DNA from: Sulfuricella sp035530375
GTDB lineage: Bacteria; Pseudomonadota; Gammaproteobacteria; Burkholderiales; Sulfuricellaceae
Length of the DNA: 64,000 nt
Direction of reading: 5' to 3'
Assembly (NCBI GenBank): GCA_035530375.1
Contig: DATKUY010000013.1
Location: forward strand, 30,841-94,840
Shown: in pieces, positions 8,400 to 16,281 of the stretch
Numbering within the stretch: position 1 is the stretch's first letter
Layout of the letters: every line of letters begins with the position of its first letter
Notes under the pieces: generated by a model
Databases searched by the model: none
The model's input: only the letters and a program-made list of their open reading frames with translations
Told to the model about the DNA's origin: nothing
Translations under genes and position numbers: made by a program

Positions 8400-9290
8400 T
8401 TATTTAATACGATAGAACCTGCCCGCCAGGGTCTGCCCTTTCAGGTTGTCGAAACGGCTGTCCACGGCATCGCCAAGCTGGGCGAGACGCTCGTCGGGAT
8501 GGGGATGGGTCTTGAACAGCAGCGCCACGCTGCTGTCCGCGCTGCCGACATGGCCGATCTGCTGCAGCACTTCGGGCAAGGCGTAGGCATCATAGCCGGC
8601 GCGAGCCGTCAGCACCATGGCAATACGGTCGGCCTCGAACTCGGCATTCTTGTCGAGAGAACGCGAGACGATTTCCGCGCCGCTACCGATCAGCCCCTGA
8701 ATATTGCTGTTGCTCCCTCCCGCCTTCATGGCCAGGAGCTTGCCGCCGAAATCCACCATCTTGCTTTGCTGCAAGATTTTCAGGTGGTGCTTGCGGATGA
8801 CGTGGCCGATTTCGTGCCCCAGAACACCGGCCAGCTCCGCCTCGTTCTGCAGTAAACGGTAAAGCCCGCGGGTAATGAAGATGTAGCCGCCCGGCGCGGC
8901 AAAGGCGTTGATGTCGTTCGATTCGATCACGCCGAAATGCCATTCCAGATCGGGACGCTCGCTCTGGCTGGCGACCCAGCGCCCGACATTGTTGACATAT
9001 TTCTGCAAGCGCCGGTCTTTGACCAAGGGCGAAGCGCCCAGCAGGTTGCCGGCGATTTGCTGTCCGATTGCCGCCTCTTCCTGCTCGGAACATCCGGCTG
9101 CGCCCGCCATCATGTCGATGCCGCTTTTGATCAAATCGGAAGCGGATGCGGGCTGGTTTTCCTGCTGTTGCGGTTTCTGCATCTGCTGTCCCACCGCATT
9201 CAGCACCTGTCCCAGGTCAAAGGCTTGCGCCGTGCCGATGCATAGCATCAGGCCGAGGCAGGCTATAGGGGTACGCATGCGGGCTACCAT
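8400..9290 (-). CDS. M48 family zinc metalloprotease
   Basis: A secreted M48 peptidase of 296 residues. The signal peptide (TPIACLGLMLCIGTAQA) is followed by a low-complexity linker and the catalytic domain with HEIGH at ~160-164 (HExxH zinc ligands) and EFEADRIAM supplying the third ligand. This resembles the LoiP/BepA-type proteases of the envelope, but there is no TPR domain. The start has a strong AGGAG ribosome site 7 nt upstream, and the ATG overlaps the end of the SH3-domain gene by 7 nt. It is the last gene of the CHASE2-SH3-M48 operon. Confidence 0.9.
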   Translation of the reverse strand: MVARMRTPIACLGLMLCIGTAQAFDLGQVLNAVGQQMQKPQQQENQPASASDLIKSGIDMMAGAAGCSEQEEAAIGQQIAGNLLGASPLVKDRRLQKYVNNVGRWVASQSERPDLEWHFGVIESNDINAFAAPGGYIFITRGLYRLLQNEAELAGVLGHEIGHVIRKHHLKILQQSKMVDFGGKLLAMKAGGSNSNIQGLIGSGAEIVSRSLDKNAEFEADRIAMVLTARAGYDAYALPEVLQQIGHVGSADSSVALLFKTHPHPDERLAQLGDAVDSRFDNLKGQTLAGRFYRIK

Positions 9291-9838
9291 GAACTTTCTC
9301 CTTTACCGGACGGCTGTGCAGTTGCCGGTTCCGGCAGGTAATCCACCTGCTGCGGAACCAGCTTGCCCTTGGCTGCGAATGCCTGCGCTTCCTGTTTGCT
9401 GGTGAGGAATGATTTTGCGAGATTCAGCTCTTTCCCGTTGAATCTGGCGGACTTGAGATCTTCTTCATTGAGGCCGCGAACGCCCGTGGTAGCGACCACC
9501 TGCCCGGTACCGGCACGGCCGGATGCCAGGCCCAACAGACCAGCAACTTCGCTCCCGGCAGAAGCCTTGTGCGCATCACCGCGGCGGATGCTCAGCATGC
9601 GCACCCAACCGGCGCCCCTGGCGCTTTTTATCTGAAGCCAGCCGCCATCCTTCTTGATGATTTCAACCTTGTCGCCGGGTGCCAGGGTGCCGACGGTCTG
9701 CGCATCGCTGAATGGCTCGCCCTTGATGTTATCGGCCTTGATCGCCGCACCGCCCGTTGCGGCATGAACGCCCGTCGCGGCCAGCAGCAATGCCGCCAGC
9801 ATTGCGCCATGAAAAATTTTCCTGCCCGTGTGCGTCAT
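9284..9838 (-). CDS. Secreted bacterial SH3-domain protein
   Basis: From the ATG at 9838 the protein has a signal peptide (FHGAMLAALLLAATGVHA) and a bacterial SH3 domain (about residues 30-95: TVGTLAPGDKVEIIKKDGGWLQIKS...GWVRM). A C-terminal region ends in low-complexity sequence. SH3 domains of this class bind peptidoglycan or peptides in the envelope. The ATG overlaps the TGA of the CHASE2 gene (ATGA), indicating translational coupling, and the end overlaps the M48 gene. A longer frame upstream of the signal peptide lies within the CHASE2 coding sequence and is not used. Confidence 0.78.
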   Translation of the reverse strand: MTHTGRKIFHGAMLAALLLAATGVHAATGGAAIKADNIKGEPFSDAQTVGTLAPGDKVEIIKKDGGWLQIKSARGAGWVRMLSIRRGDAHKASAGSEVAGLLGLASGRAGTGQVVATTGVRGLNEEDLKSARFNGKELNLAKSFLTSKQEAQAFAAKGKLVPQQVDYLPEPATAQPSGKGESSW

Positions 9839-11544
9839 GAATCCCCCCGGATTTTTGATTGCTCCCAGCGCAGCAGAGCTTCGGCGAATAATGTGCGCCA
9901 TTCCGCCCGTGCCCTCTCGCCGCCCTCGATGGGAGCCTCGTGGATAAACCACTCGGTTCCATTATCCGCATATGCGCCATTCTTTTGCAAGAGCGGTCCG
10001 ATCGCTTGCGAGAGCGCTTCAATATCGCGGGAAATCTGCCCTCGCCGAATGGTGTCGTCTTCCTGGCAAATCCATGAAATTGCCAAGGTGTTCTCGAATA
10101 ACCCCCACAGGCCTTTTTGCCGCCCCTTCAGCATTTCGACACTTTTCGGCGCCCCTTTTATTTTTTCCAGGCCTTTGCGAATCCTTTCCCATGTGCGCTC
10201 GCCCATGATCTGCTCATGCCCATCGAGGCGAATCAGCATGAGCACAGCATGCTGATTGCCGCTGCGATCCTGAGAGGTGCGCACCGAATTTTTTTCCAGC
10301 ACCCTGCCGGTAGCCAAGGCATAAAGTCTGGCGATAGTGAAATAAGCCAGGCCGATCGTCACCGGACCGGTGAGGTTGATGTAGGTAGTGGTGAGATTGA
10401 TGCTGGCATAGGAAATGGCAATCAGGATGAACTGCGAAGCGCCGAACAGTGCATCGAATTTGTCCTGCCCGGCACCGCGATAGAAGCCCCAGGCGGTTGC
10501 CCATACCATGGCGAGCGTCAGCAGCAGGTAGGCAATGCGGGCGTCGGGGAAACGCAGGTAGTCGCCGTGCTTGAGATTGTCGATGGCGGTGGCGAGAATT
10601 TCCACACCGGGGTGCATCCGGCTCAGCGGCGTCGGCTTGACGTCGAACAGGCCGGGCGCGGTCGAACCGATGATCACGATTTTTCCCTTGAACTCGTCCT
10701 GGGGACGTTTTTTGTTTTTGCTCGCCATGTCGGCGTAAACATCGGAAAAGCTCACGGTGTGATAGGAGAATGGCTTTCCGCGCCAGTTGAGGAGGAATCT
10801 CTGCGCATCGGGCTGGGCGAACCCCAGTTCGGTGGAAACGCGCAGCGGCAGCGAAGGGATCTTCCAACCGTAATCGTCGAGGTAAGCCAGATATTGGCGC
10901 ACGATACCGTCGGCATCGGGATAAATATTGTGCAGGCCCAGTCTGCCGCCCTGGAGTATGGCCTTGAAAGGCGGCAGCACGACTGCCACCGTGGCGTCGC
11001 GATTGGTTTCCTCGCCAGTGGCTGTCACGCCGGGGATCATGCCCGGCTTGATCTGGCTCAGGTGATCATTCGCCGGGTCGAGCCGCAACATCGGGAAAAA
11101 AGTGTTGCCGGTGGCGGCGATGGCCGCGTTGAAGTAGGCATCGCTGTCCGGGTTGTACACGTCCGGATCGCTGAACAGAATGTCGAACACCACCGCCCTG
11201 GGCTGCTGCTTCTCCAACTGCTCGACAAACTCCCCCAGCACTTGCCGCGGCCACGGCCAGCGGCCGTATTCCCCGGCCATGGCGGCAAGGCTCGCCTCGT
11301 TGATGTCAACGATAACGATGTCTTTGTCGGGCTTGGGCACAACCACACGATAGCGCACCATCATGTCGAACGCCGCCTGCCTCATGTTGGTCGCAAGATG
11401 CAGGGAAAATACGTCGAGCACGATCACCGCGCTGAACATCGCCGCCAGGTAGAGATAGAAACTGTTCTTCCACTTTCTTGCCAGAAAAGCGGAAAAGGTG
11501 TTCAGGGCGAATCTGAAACGGCGCGAGAGGTAGCCGGGACTCAT
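9835..11544 (-). CDS. CHASE2-domain membrane sensor protein
   Basis: A 569-residue membrane protein. TM1 (FYLYLAAMFSAVIVLDVF) leads into a large extracytoplasmic CHASE2 domain (~55-325) with characteristic blocks DIVIVDINEASL, GRWPWPR, PRAVVFDILFSDPD, GRLGLHNIYPDADG and GKIVIIGSTAPGLFD. Three further TM helices follow at ~330-405. The C-terminal ~150 residues are soluble and resemble a degenerate cyclase-like fold (AVLMLIRLDGHEQIM); I see no intact GGDEF or adenylate cyclase motif. It heads an operon with the SH3 protein and M48 protease, so envelope-stress sensing is plausible. The signal and output are unknown. Confidence 0.8.
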   Translation of the reverse strand: MSPGYLSRRFRFALNTFSAFLARKWKNSFYLYLAAMFSAVIVLDVFSLHLATNMRQAAFDMMVRYRVVVPKPDKDIVIVDINEASLAAMAGEYGRWPWPRQVLGEFVEQLEKQQPRAVVFDILFSDPDVYNPDSDAYFNAAIAATGNTFFPMLRLDPANDHLSQIKPGMIPGVTATGEETNRDATVAVVLPPFKAILQGGRLGLHNIYPDADGIVRQYLAYLDDYGWKIPSLPLRVSTELGFAQPDAQRFLLNWRGKPFSYHTVSFSDVYADMASKNKKRPQDEFKGKIVIIGSTAPGLFDVKPTPLSRMHPGVEILATAIDNLKHGDYLRFPDARIAYLLLTLAMVWATAWGFYRGAGQDKFDALFGASQFILIAISYASINLTTTYINLTGPVTIGLAYFTIARLYALATGRVLEKNSVRTSQDRSGNQHAVLMLIRLDGHEQIMGERTWERIRKGLEKIKGAPKSVEMLKGRQKGLWGLFENTLAISWICQEDDTIRRGQISRDIEALSQAIGPLLQKNGAYADNGTEWFIHEAPIEGGERARAEWRTLFAEALLRWEQSKIRGDS

Positions 11545-11645
11545 GAAGAAATCATGCCGAGGTGCCCTGTTTTCCTTGATTCTGCCGCGTTCCGGACGTC
11601 AGGGGCAGATATGGCCAGGCACAGCCATTGCTACGCGCCCAAAGC

Positions 11646-12395
11646 TTATTTGAACGCAGTTTTTTTCCTGCATAGATCGACATACCCTTCCAGCTTTCCT
11701 TTAACAGGCTGGCTGACATTAATGAATTCAAAAGCTGCACGGGTATTTCGCAATGGATCGGCACACCATTTATCGAATTCAACTCTTTTTATTTTCACCT
11801 CGACATGAAACGGGGGACCATCCTCCGGAAAGAACGTAACGGTGCCGGTTTCATTCTCGTTGCCCTTGCCGGGATGAAGTTGCGATGTCCTCATACGGCA
11901 GCCAGTCAGGGCAATGTCCATCAATTCCGCACCATAATGGTGGAAAGAATCAGAACCCAGACCAAATTCGCAAGGCAGGCAGACCTCGTGGCGTTTAGAT
12001 CTACGCCATTCTGCCAGACCGGAAAGCCGGTGCACCTTGCGGGCAAATTGCTGGGGTGTAAATGGCTTGCAAATGTAATCGGAAGCGCCTTCGTCGATGG
12101 CAGAATTTCTGGCTTCCTTTTCTCCCATGGCCGTCATCAAGACAAAATAAGTCTCGGCACAGCCTGGTATCTTGCGAAGATTTTCCAGAAAATCGATATG
12201 GGAAATACCAGACATCTCATACTCGATGAAGACCCAATTAATGGGGCCATTCGATTCCATAATCCGCAATGCTTCATCTGCATTCTTTGCCTGATGAACC
12301 TCATCGACAACCAGCACTTCGTCCATGAGAATCTTCTGGACATAATCGCGTATGACTGGCGAAGTATCAACAACCAGCGCAATGGACTCTGGCAT
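11646..12395 (-). CDS. Receiver-PilZ protein with degenerate phospho-acceptor
   Basis: The N-terminal receiver-like domain (1-125) is followed by a PilZ domain (~130-249) with the c-di-GMP binding motif RRSKRHEV and the second motif DIALTG. The receiver is atypical: the phospho-acceptor position reads FIEYEMSG (Glu in place of Asp) and the acidic pair is VDT, while the Thr (MTA) and Lys (CKPF) remain. It may be a pseudo-receiver or a natural phospho-mimic. c-di-GMP binding could tie it to the pili and chemotaxis genes elsewhere in the window. It is the last chromosomal gene before the integrated element. Confidence 0.82.
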   Translation of the reverse strand: MPESIALVVDTSPVIRDYVQKILMDEVLVVDEVHQAKNADEALRIMESNGPINWVFIEYEMSGISHIDFLENLRKIPGCAETYFVLMTAMGEKEARNSAIDEGASDYICKPFTPQQFARKVHRLSGLAEWRRSKRHEVCLPCEFGLGSDSFHHYGAELMDIALTGCRMRTSQLHPGKGNENETGTVTFFPEDGPPFHVEVKIKRVEFDKWCADPLRNTRAAFEFINVSQPVKGKLEGYVDLCRKKTAFK

Positions 12396-12505
12396 GACGC
12401 ATCCCTCTTTTTATTGTTGCCATCTCAATTTTTCATATTCGAACATCAGGCCAACCATCTATGGAAAAACATTACTGTACCGCTACTGTACTTCTTGGGG
12501 GTATG

Positions 12506-12547
12506 AAAAACAAATGGGCCATACTGAAACAGTATAGCCCATTGTTT
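12506..12547 (-). terminator. Displaced tRNA terminator at the left junction
   Basis: On the minus strand a stem AATGGGC-TATACTG closes on CAGTATGGCCCATT through a short loop and is followed by TGTTTTT. It is the same class of hairpin as the terminator after the intact tRNA at 28302-28343 but differs at six positions, all compensated within three base pairs. It lies directly beyond the tRNA 3' fragment, so it is probably the original chromosomal terminator of the tRNA, carried away by integration. It would now stop transcription leaving the element towards the receiver-PilZ gene. Confidence 0.75.
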
Positions 12548-12597
12548 TATATGGTGGGTCTGCACAGACTTGAACTGTGGACCAAGGGATTATGAGT
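12534..12597. repeat. Left attachment site: 64-bp direct repeat with tRNA 3' fragment
   Basis: Identical over 64 bp to 28330-28393 (offset 15796). Positions 12552-12597 are the last 46 nt of the CAU tRNA, from the anticodon loop to the CCA end, and the rest is the start of the terminator. Identity ends exactly at the anticodon loop, the usual crossover region for tyrosine integrases that use tRNA genes. Weaker similarity continues left to 12506 through the terminator hairpin. Confidence 0.93.
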
Positions 12598-12652
12598 TTG
12601 CTGTTAAAACAATATGTTATTGATATCACAGCGAAAGAGAGCGTAAGTAACG

Positions 12653-12738
12653 TAACGCTACTGTAGTTCATAAACAATAGGTTAGCGTAGTCTAGAGAAG
12701 CCTTTAAAAGCTGATCGGTGTACCAATACTGTACCCAC
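12653..12738. repeat. TACTGTAC-type direct repeats near the left end
   Basis: TACTGTA(C/G) octamers occur at 12659-12666 and 12728-12735 inside the left end and at 12473-12480 and 12484-12491 just outside the junction. At the right end CACTGTAC (28269-28276) and TACTGTAC (28280-28287) lie between the integrase start and the attachment site. The longer string CCAATACTGTACCC is shared by 12723-12736 and 28276-28288, allowing for one offset. Placement on both sides of the crossover site fits integrase arm-type binding sites, but this is inference. Confidence 0.45.
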
Positions 12739-12870
12739 ATTTTTTAGTTAAAAGCTCCACATATTGAACTGTTGTCGTTAGCCAATTGTAGATAACAGCC
12801 GAACCAAACGGCCGGCGATGCGTCGACTATGGCAAGTAGCTAGATTTAACGCATCGGTCTTACCACTTGT

Positions 12871-14778
12871 TCATAAAATTTGTAGGGAGCGCTGTTCCTC
12901 GGAAAACGAGCGGGCCACAACAAAATCTTCAACATCGAGTTGTGGTGCGATTTGTGAAGTTGCAAATATTAATTGGTATTCGCAATCAAAACCAGAACAT
13001 TCATTAACGATAATTTCTTGCAAACGATGCGAACGCGCAAGCTCCATACCGCCATCCTCAATACCGTCAAGCATCAAGAATCGCGGGAAACGCATTGCTT
13101 GCATACGCGTAGATGCGCTCAATAACGCCAGATGAAATAGGTGCCTCAGGACGACCGTAGAACTCTCAGAAAATTGAGTCGCACCATCAACCGAGATGGC
13201 ATTATCAGTGAAGCTGAATTGAATGTTCTCCGCTTTACGAAACTCTTCTTGCCTGTGCAGATCCTCCTGCAACAAACGGCCAAGGGTCAATGCAACTTCA
13301 CAAGCAGTTTGTTTCTTCCTCTCCTCTTGAGTGAACATTAACGATTCAATTTTTGAGGAAACTTCACTCTCTCTATATACAAGATCATCTCGCTGAGATT
13401 GCAACTCCCGAATAACTTGGGCTAACCGCTGACTTTCATAGAGTCCTTTTATCTCCTGATCCAGCCCACCGATTTCTGTAGCATTGAGTTCAATTGCCGC
13501 TTCTATATCTGTAGACCAACTATGCGTCGTTTCAGCATACCTACGCTCTAACAACATCAGATTCTGGCGAAGAGATGGTATCCGGGTCCTAAGATCACGA
13601 ATTTCGACTAGGCGCAAAGCAATCAAGCTATTAGACTCAGCGAGCTGAATCCGCAGTTCATTACGCATCCTCAATATCTGCGCGTCAGCCACTGATGATG
13701 TAATTTGGTTTTTGCACAGAGAACATTCACTCGCATTGCTAGATTCCGGCTTGATTTCAGACAAGCAACAAGGACAAAAAGCAAAGGCTAACGAACCAAA
13801 ATAATTACGCGTAATTTGTGACTCATCCAAGGTCGAAAGCCGTAGCTCTAATTCACGAACAAAGTTCTTAGAATCCTCAGCCTCCAATTCTCGTTGGACT
13901 AATGCATCTTGAGCAACTGCTAGCGTTTTCTTGGCCACATCCAATTCGCTGCGCAAATTAGCATCAGTTTTTGTCGCAACTGCATCGCTTGTAACAGTCC
14001 TTTCAGTTTTGAGCCTGGCCAACTCTTTCAGTTTCCGGTCGCGTTTTGCTTCTGTATTTAGAATCTCTTGGCCTAAGAGTTCAATATTGGCATTTTGTCC
14101 TGATTTTGCGAGAACGACAAAGATACTCTTGAGCTCCGCTTCCAACTGCTGAATTTCTTTGACTAAGTTCCGCTTCTCCAATTGCGCCAAATACAATTTG
14201 TCATCATATATGCCGCAAAGATATGACCCTACTGTTTCACGCGTGAGCGCACTATCAAATGAATCAGTGCGGAAAATTGGACTATGTAACGACGGTTGAT
14301 CCGCGTAAAGAATTCGCAAGAACTGGTGCATGGTTAAGTTCGACGCTCCATCCCCTTGAGCCTCTGGTAGATCGAGAGCTAAAAGAAGCGCCTGAGTAAA
14401 ACTCAGTTTTGACGAACTTCGTCGGAACCCATATATCTCCCACGAGGAAAAGGATGCCTCAAGCGCGTCTGCTATTGGCCCCCAGAAAATGTAAAGTGGA
14501 TTAAGCGGCTTGTCATTTACTTCACGCCTAAGCGTCACTCGATTTCCATTAAGTGATATCTCAGCGACAGAATAATCACAAAGAAGGGCTTCTTGTTTCC
14601 AAGGAATGTATTCAGCTCCAAGAGTATATGCGATGAAGTCAAGAACCGTAGTCTTTCCAGAACTATTGTGCCCCCGGATAATATTGACTCCTTGATGAAA
14701 GGCAGCCTCAAAAACTATCTGTCCGTCTTTGAATACAACTAAGGTATTCAGCAATAAGCTAGGCTTAAGCAACGTCAT
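12871..14778 (-). CDS. SMC/Rad50-like ATPase, ABC-3C-type component
   Basis: A 635-residue ABC-class ATPase. Walker A is GHNSSGKTT (36-44), followed by a long coiled-coil region (~200-510) interrupted by a zinc-hook-like pair CPCC (335-338) and CSLC (352-355). A C-terminal lobe has a signature-like FSESS (536-540) and a Walker B-like FLMLDGIED (567-575). This is the layout of the ATPases of ABC-three-component conflict systems and RecN/SbcC relatives. It is the last gene of a four-gene operon and overlaps the preceding gene by 14 nt. DNA or polymer sensing that licenses a toxic partner is the family hypothesis. The signature departs from LSGG, as in many RecN-like proteins. Confidence 0.8.
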   Translation of the reverse strand: MTLLKPSLLLNTLVVFKDGQIVFEAAFHQGVNIIRGHNSSGKTTVLDFIAYTLGAEYIPWKQEALLCDYSVAEISLNGNRVTLRREVNDKPLNPLYIFWGPIADALEASFSSWEIYGFRRSSSKLSFTQALLLALDLPEAQGDGASNLTMHQFLRILYADQPSLHSPIFRTDSFDSALTRETVGSYLCGIYDDKLYLAQLEKRNLVKEIQQLEAELKSIFVVLAKSGQNANIELLGQEILNTEAKRDRKLKELARLKTERTVTSDAVATKTDANLRSELDVAKKTLAVAQDALVQRELEAEDSKNFVRELELRLSTLDESQITRNYFGSLAFAFCPCCLSEIKPESSNASECSLCKNQITSSVADAQILRMRNELRIQLAESNSLIALRLVEIRDLRTRIPSLRQNLMLLERRYAETTHSWSTDIEAAIELNATEIGGLDQEIKGLYESQRLAQVIRELQSQRDDLVYRESEVSSKIESLMFTQEERKKQTACEVALTLGRLLQEDLHRQEEFRKAENIQFSFTDNAISVDGATQFSESSTVVLRHLFHLALLSASTRMQAMRFPRFLMLDGIEDGGMELARSHRLQEIIVNECSGFDCEYQLIFATSQIAPQLDVEDFVVARSFSEEQRSLQIL

Positions 14779-15265
14779 AACGATATTCCATCAATCCAGT
14801 TCGATCTTTAAGTCCATTGGAACCATTAAGAGGCAAGACTCCAAGTTTATTAACGATGTATTCAACAACAATACTGTCTCTTTCTAAAACAGCATCAATC
14901 TTTCTTTTAAGTTCCTCTTTGAGGGCAACACCTGTTCTTTTGATAACCCCATCTTCAATCTTAACTTGGTCAACGATGGAGGATGCAGCAAGTGATTTAA
15001 ATGCAGCTAATTGTATGTGTTCCATATCTCGAAACGCCTGATTCATGCTGATTGGGCCGTGGTAGTCATTTCGGAGTTCCAACGCCAATCGTTTTGCCTC
15101 TGAATGTTGACGTGGGAGTCGCACTTTACTAAGCTCGGATGGGAAACATAAGAAGAAATCAAGAATGCGCAACTTCTGAAGCTCGATAGATTCCAGTGAA
15201 TTTGTTAGTAGAAGCGTGCGAAACACACAGTGGTATGCATCGTATGCCGGATGATAAATCAGCAT
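14765..15265 (-). CDS. ABC-3C middle-component-like protein
   Basis: From the ATG at 15265 the protein starts MLIYHPAYDAYHCVFRTLLL, which I recognise from memory as the opening of the middle component (MC5-type) of ABC-three-component systems; this needs a profile search. The rest is helical (KLRILDFFLCFPSELSKVRLPR, MNQAFRDMEHIQLAAFKSLAAS) with a C-terminal winged-helix-like region. A GTG 9 nt upstream is an alternative start. It overlaps the upstream gene by 7 nt and the ATPase gene by 14 nt, so stoichiometric translation is likely. It should bridge the ATPase and the effector component. Confidence 0.7.
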   Translation of the reverse strand: MLIYHPAYDAYHCVFRTLLLTNSLESIELQKLRILDFFLCFPSELSKVRLPRQHSEAKRLALELRNDYHGPISMNQAFRDMEHIQLAAFKSLAASSIVDQVKIEDGVIKRTGVALKEELKRKIDAVLERDSIVVEYIVNKLGVLPLNGSNGLKDRTGLMEYRYDVA

Positions 15266-15819
15266 GGATCCCACCTAACATGACAATTTCCACCGAGAAA
15301 GAACAGCAGACCTAGTAAATCAGCTTGCGTCAACATTAGGTCATTGTCGCCCAGCATCTCCAAAGCGGGCTTTAACACTTTTTCGCTTATGAGCGCATCG
15401 ACATCAACTCTAGGCGCCCCAGCCTCAATAGCAGGCGTTACATTCAAAAAAAATTCTGTGTACAGCTTTGCAAGAATATGCGTAAGAATGTCTTGGGCAA
15501 TACCAGATGTCTGGTATTTCATCACCGTCTTGGCCGCTGACTCCTTTAACTTAGTAGCGACCCTAATTAGATCCATGCGATTAGAATCAGAAAGCTTTGC
15601 TTCAAGCCCCCGCACGTCACCATCGGTGACCGCAGAACAGTAATGCTGCAATTGCTCTGATATCTGTGCGAAATAGGGTTGTGACTGATTATCTGTACGC
15701 AATCTTTCATACAAACGGGCAAGTGGCGATTGATTGGTAAAATTGTTGGTTGTGCTCGTATATTTATTTCCGCCAACAAGGTCACCACCGACTGTGTTGC
15801 CAGACTGATTCGTAAACAT
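15259..15819 (-). CDS. ABC-3C effector-side component with GN-GGD motif
   Basis: A 186-residue protein. The N-terminus carries a short repeat QSGNTVGGDLVGGNKY, a beta-type motif (GN-x-GGD/GRD) found between the effector domain and the C-terminal domain in conflict-system proteins. It is followed by a helical domain of ~150 residues (LARLYERLRTD..., ending LLFFLGGNCHVRWDPC) that would be the C-terminal domain contacting the middle component. There is no recognisable catalytic domain, unlike typical ABC-3C effectors; the missing part may be the preceding membrane peptide. Its ATG directly follows the TAA of that gene. Assignment is by context and motif only. Confidence 0.65.
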   Translation of the reverse strand: MFTNQSGNTVGGDLVGGNKYTSTTNNFTNQSPLARLYERLRTDNQSQPYFAQISEQLQHYCSAVTDGDVRGLEAKLSDSNRMDLIRVATKLKESAAKTVMKYQTSGIAQDILTHILAKLYTEFFLNVTPAIEAGAPRVDVDALISEKVLKPALEMLGDNDLMLTQADLLGLLFFLGGNCHVRWDPC

Positions 15820-16011
15820 TTATTTTTCAGTCTTCTTAATGCTATCGCCTGCAATTATATCGCGACCAGCAGTATTGCCTTTTTGCGACACAAATCGCAT
15901 AAAGAAGCTTTTCTTGTTAGTGCTAGTAAAAGCGAATTTGAATACCAGGCCGCCAACACCTAAAGCTAAAATAATACTTGCAACCCACTTCCCGATCTCG
16001 ACCCAATCCAT
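15820..16011 (-). CDS. Small membrane peptide with GN-GRD tail, first gene of ABC-3C-like operon
   Basis: A 63-residue protein. Residues ~8-28 are one transmembrane helix (WVASIILALGVGGLVFKF), followed by a basic stretch and a C-terminal motif QKGNTAGRDIIAGDSIKK. The same type of motif (GNTVGGDLVGG) opens the next protein. The ATG has a GAGGGG ribosome site 5 nt upstream, and the stop abuts the next start (TAAATG). I propose it is the membrane effector of the system, encoded separately from the C-terminal component that in relatives is usually fused to the effector. No homologue is known to me. Confidence 0.7.
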   Translation of the reverse strand: MDWVEIGKWVASIILALGVGGLVFKFAFTSTNKKSFFMRFVSQKGNTAGRDIIAGDSIKKTEK

Positions 16012-16281
16012 ACAACCCCTCGGAATTTAGATGGTTATCCGCACATTTAAATCGTCAGTACTTTGGGAATAGCTGTCCCCAATAGCATAAACAGGTTACA
16101 CGAAGAGCGACATTTAGCAAAGAGAACCATGTATTTACGAATTCCTGCAGGCATGGCAAGGCGCAAGCCGCAAGAAATAGATGGCCAAGCAGGTCGAGCG
16201 ACACGCTCGTACCTCGCCGGTTTGAAGCATCAGGACGAAAGCTTTCGATCAACAACCGATTTACCAAAATCGGGGAATTGG

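Noticed and set aside
12552..12597. A second tRNA gene at the left end of the element
   Set aside because: Only the 3' 46 nt are present; the D-arm and acceptor 5' strand are missing, so it is the displaced fragment from integration.
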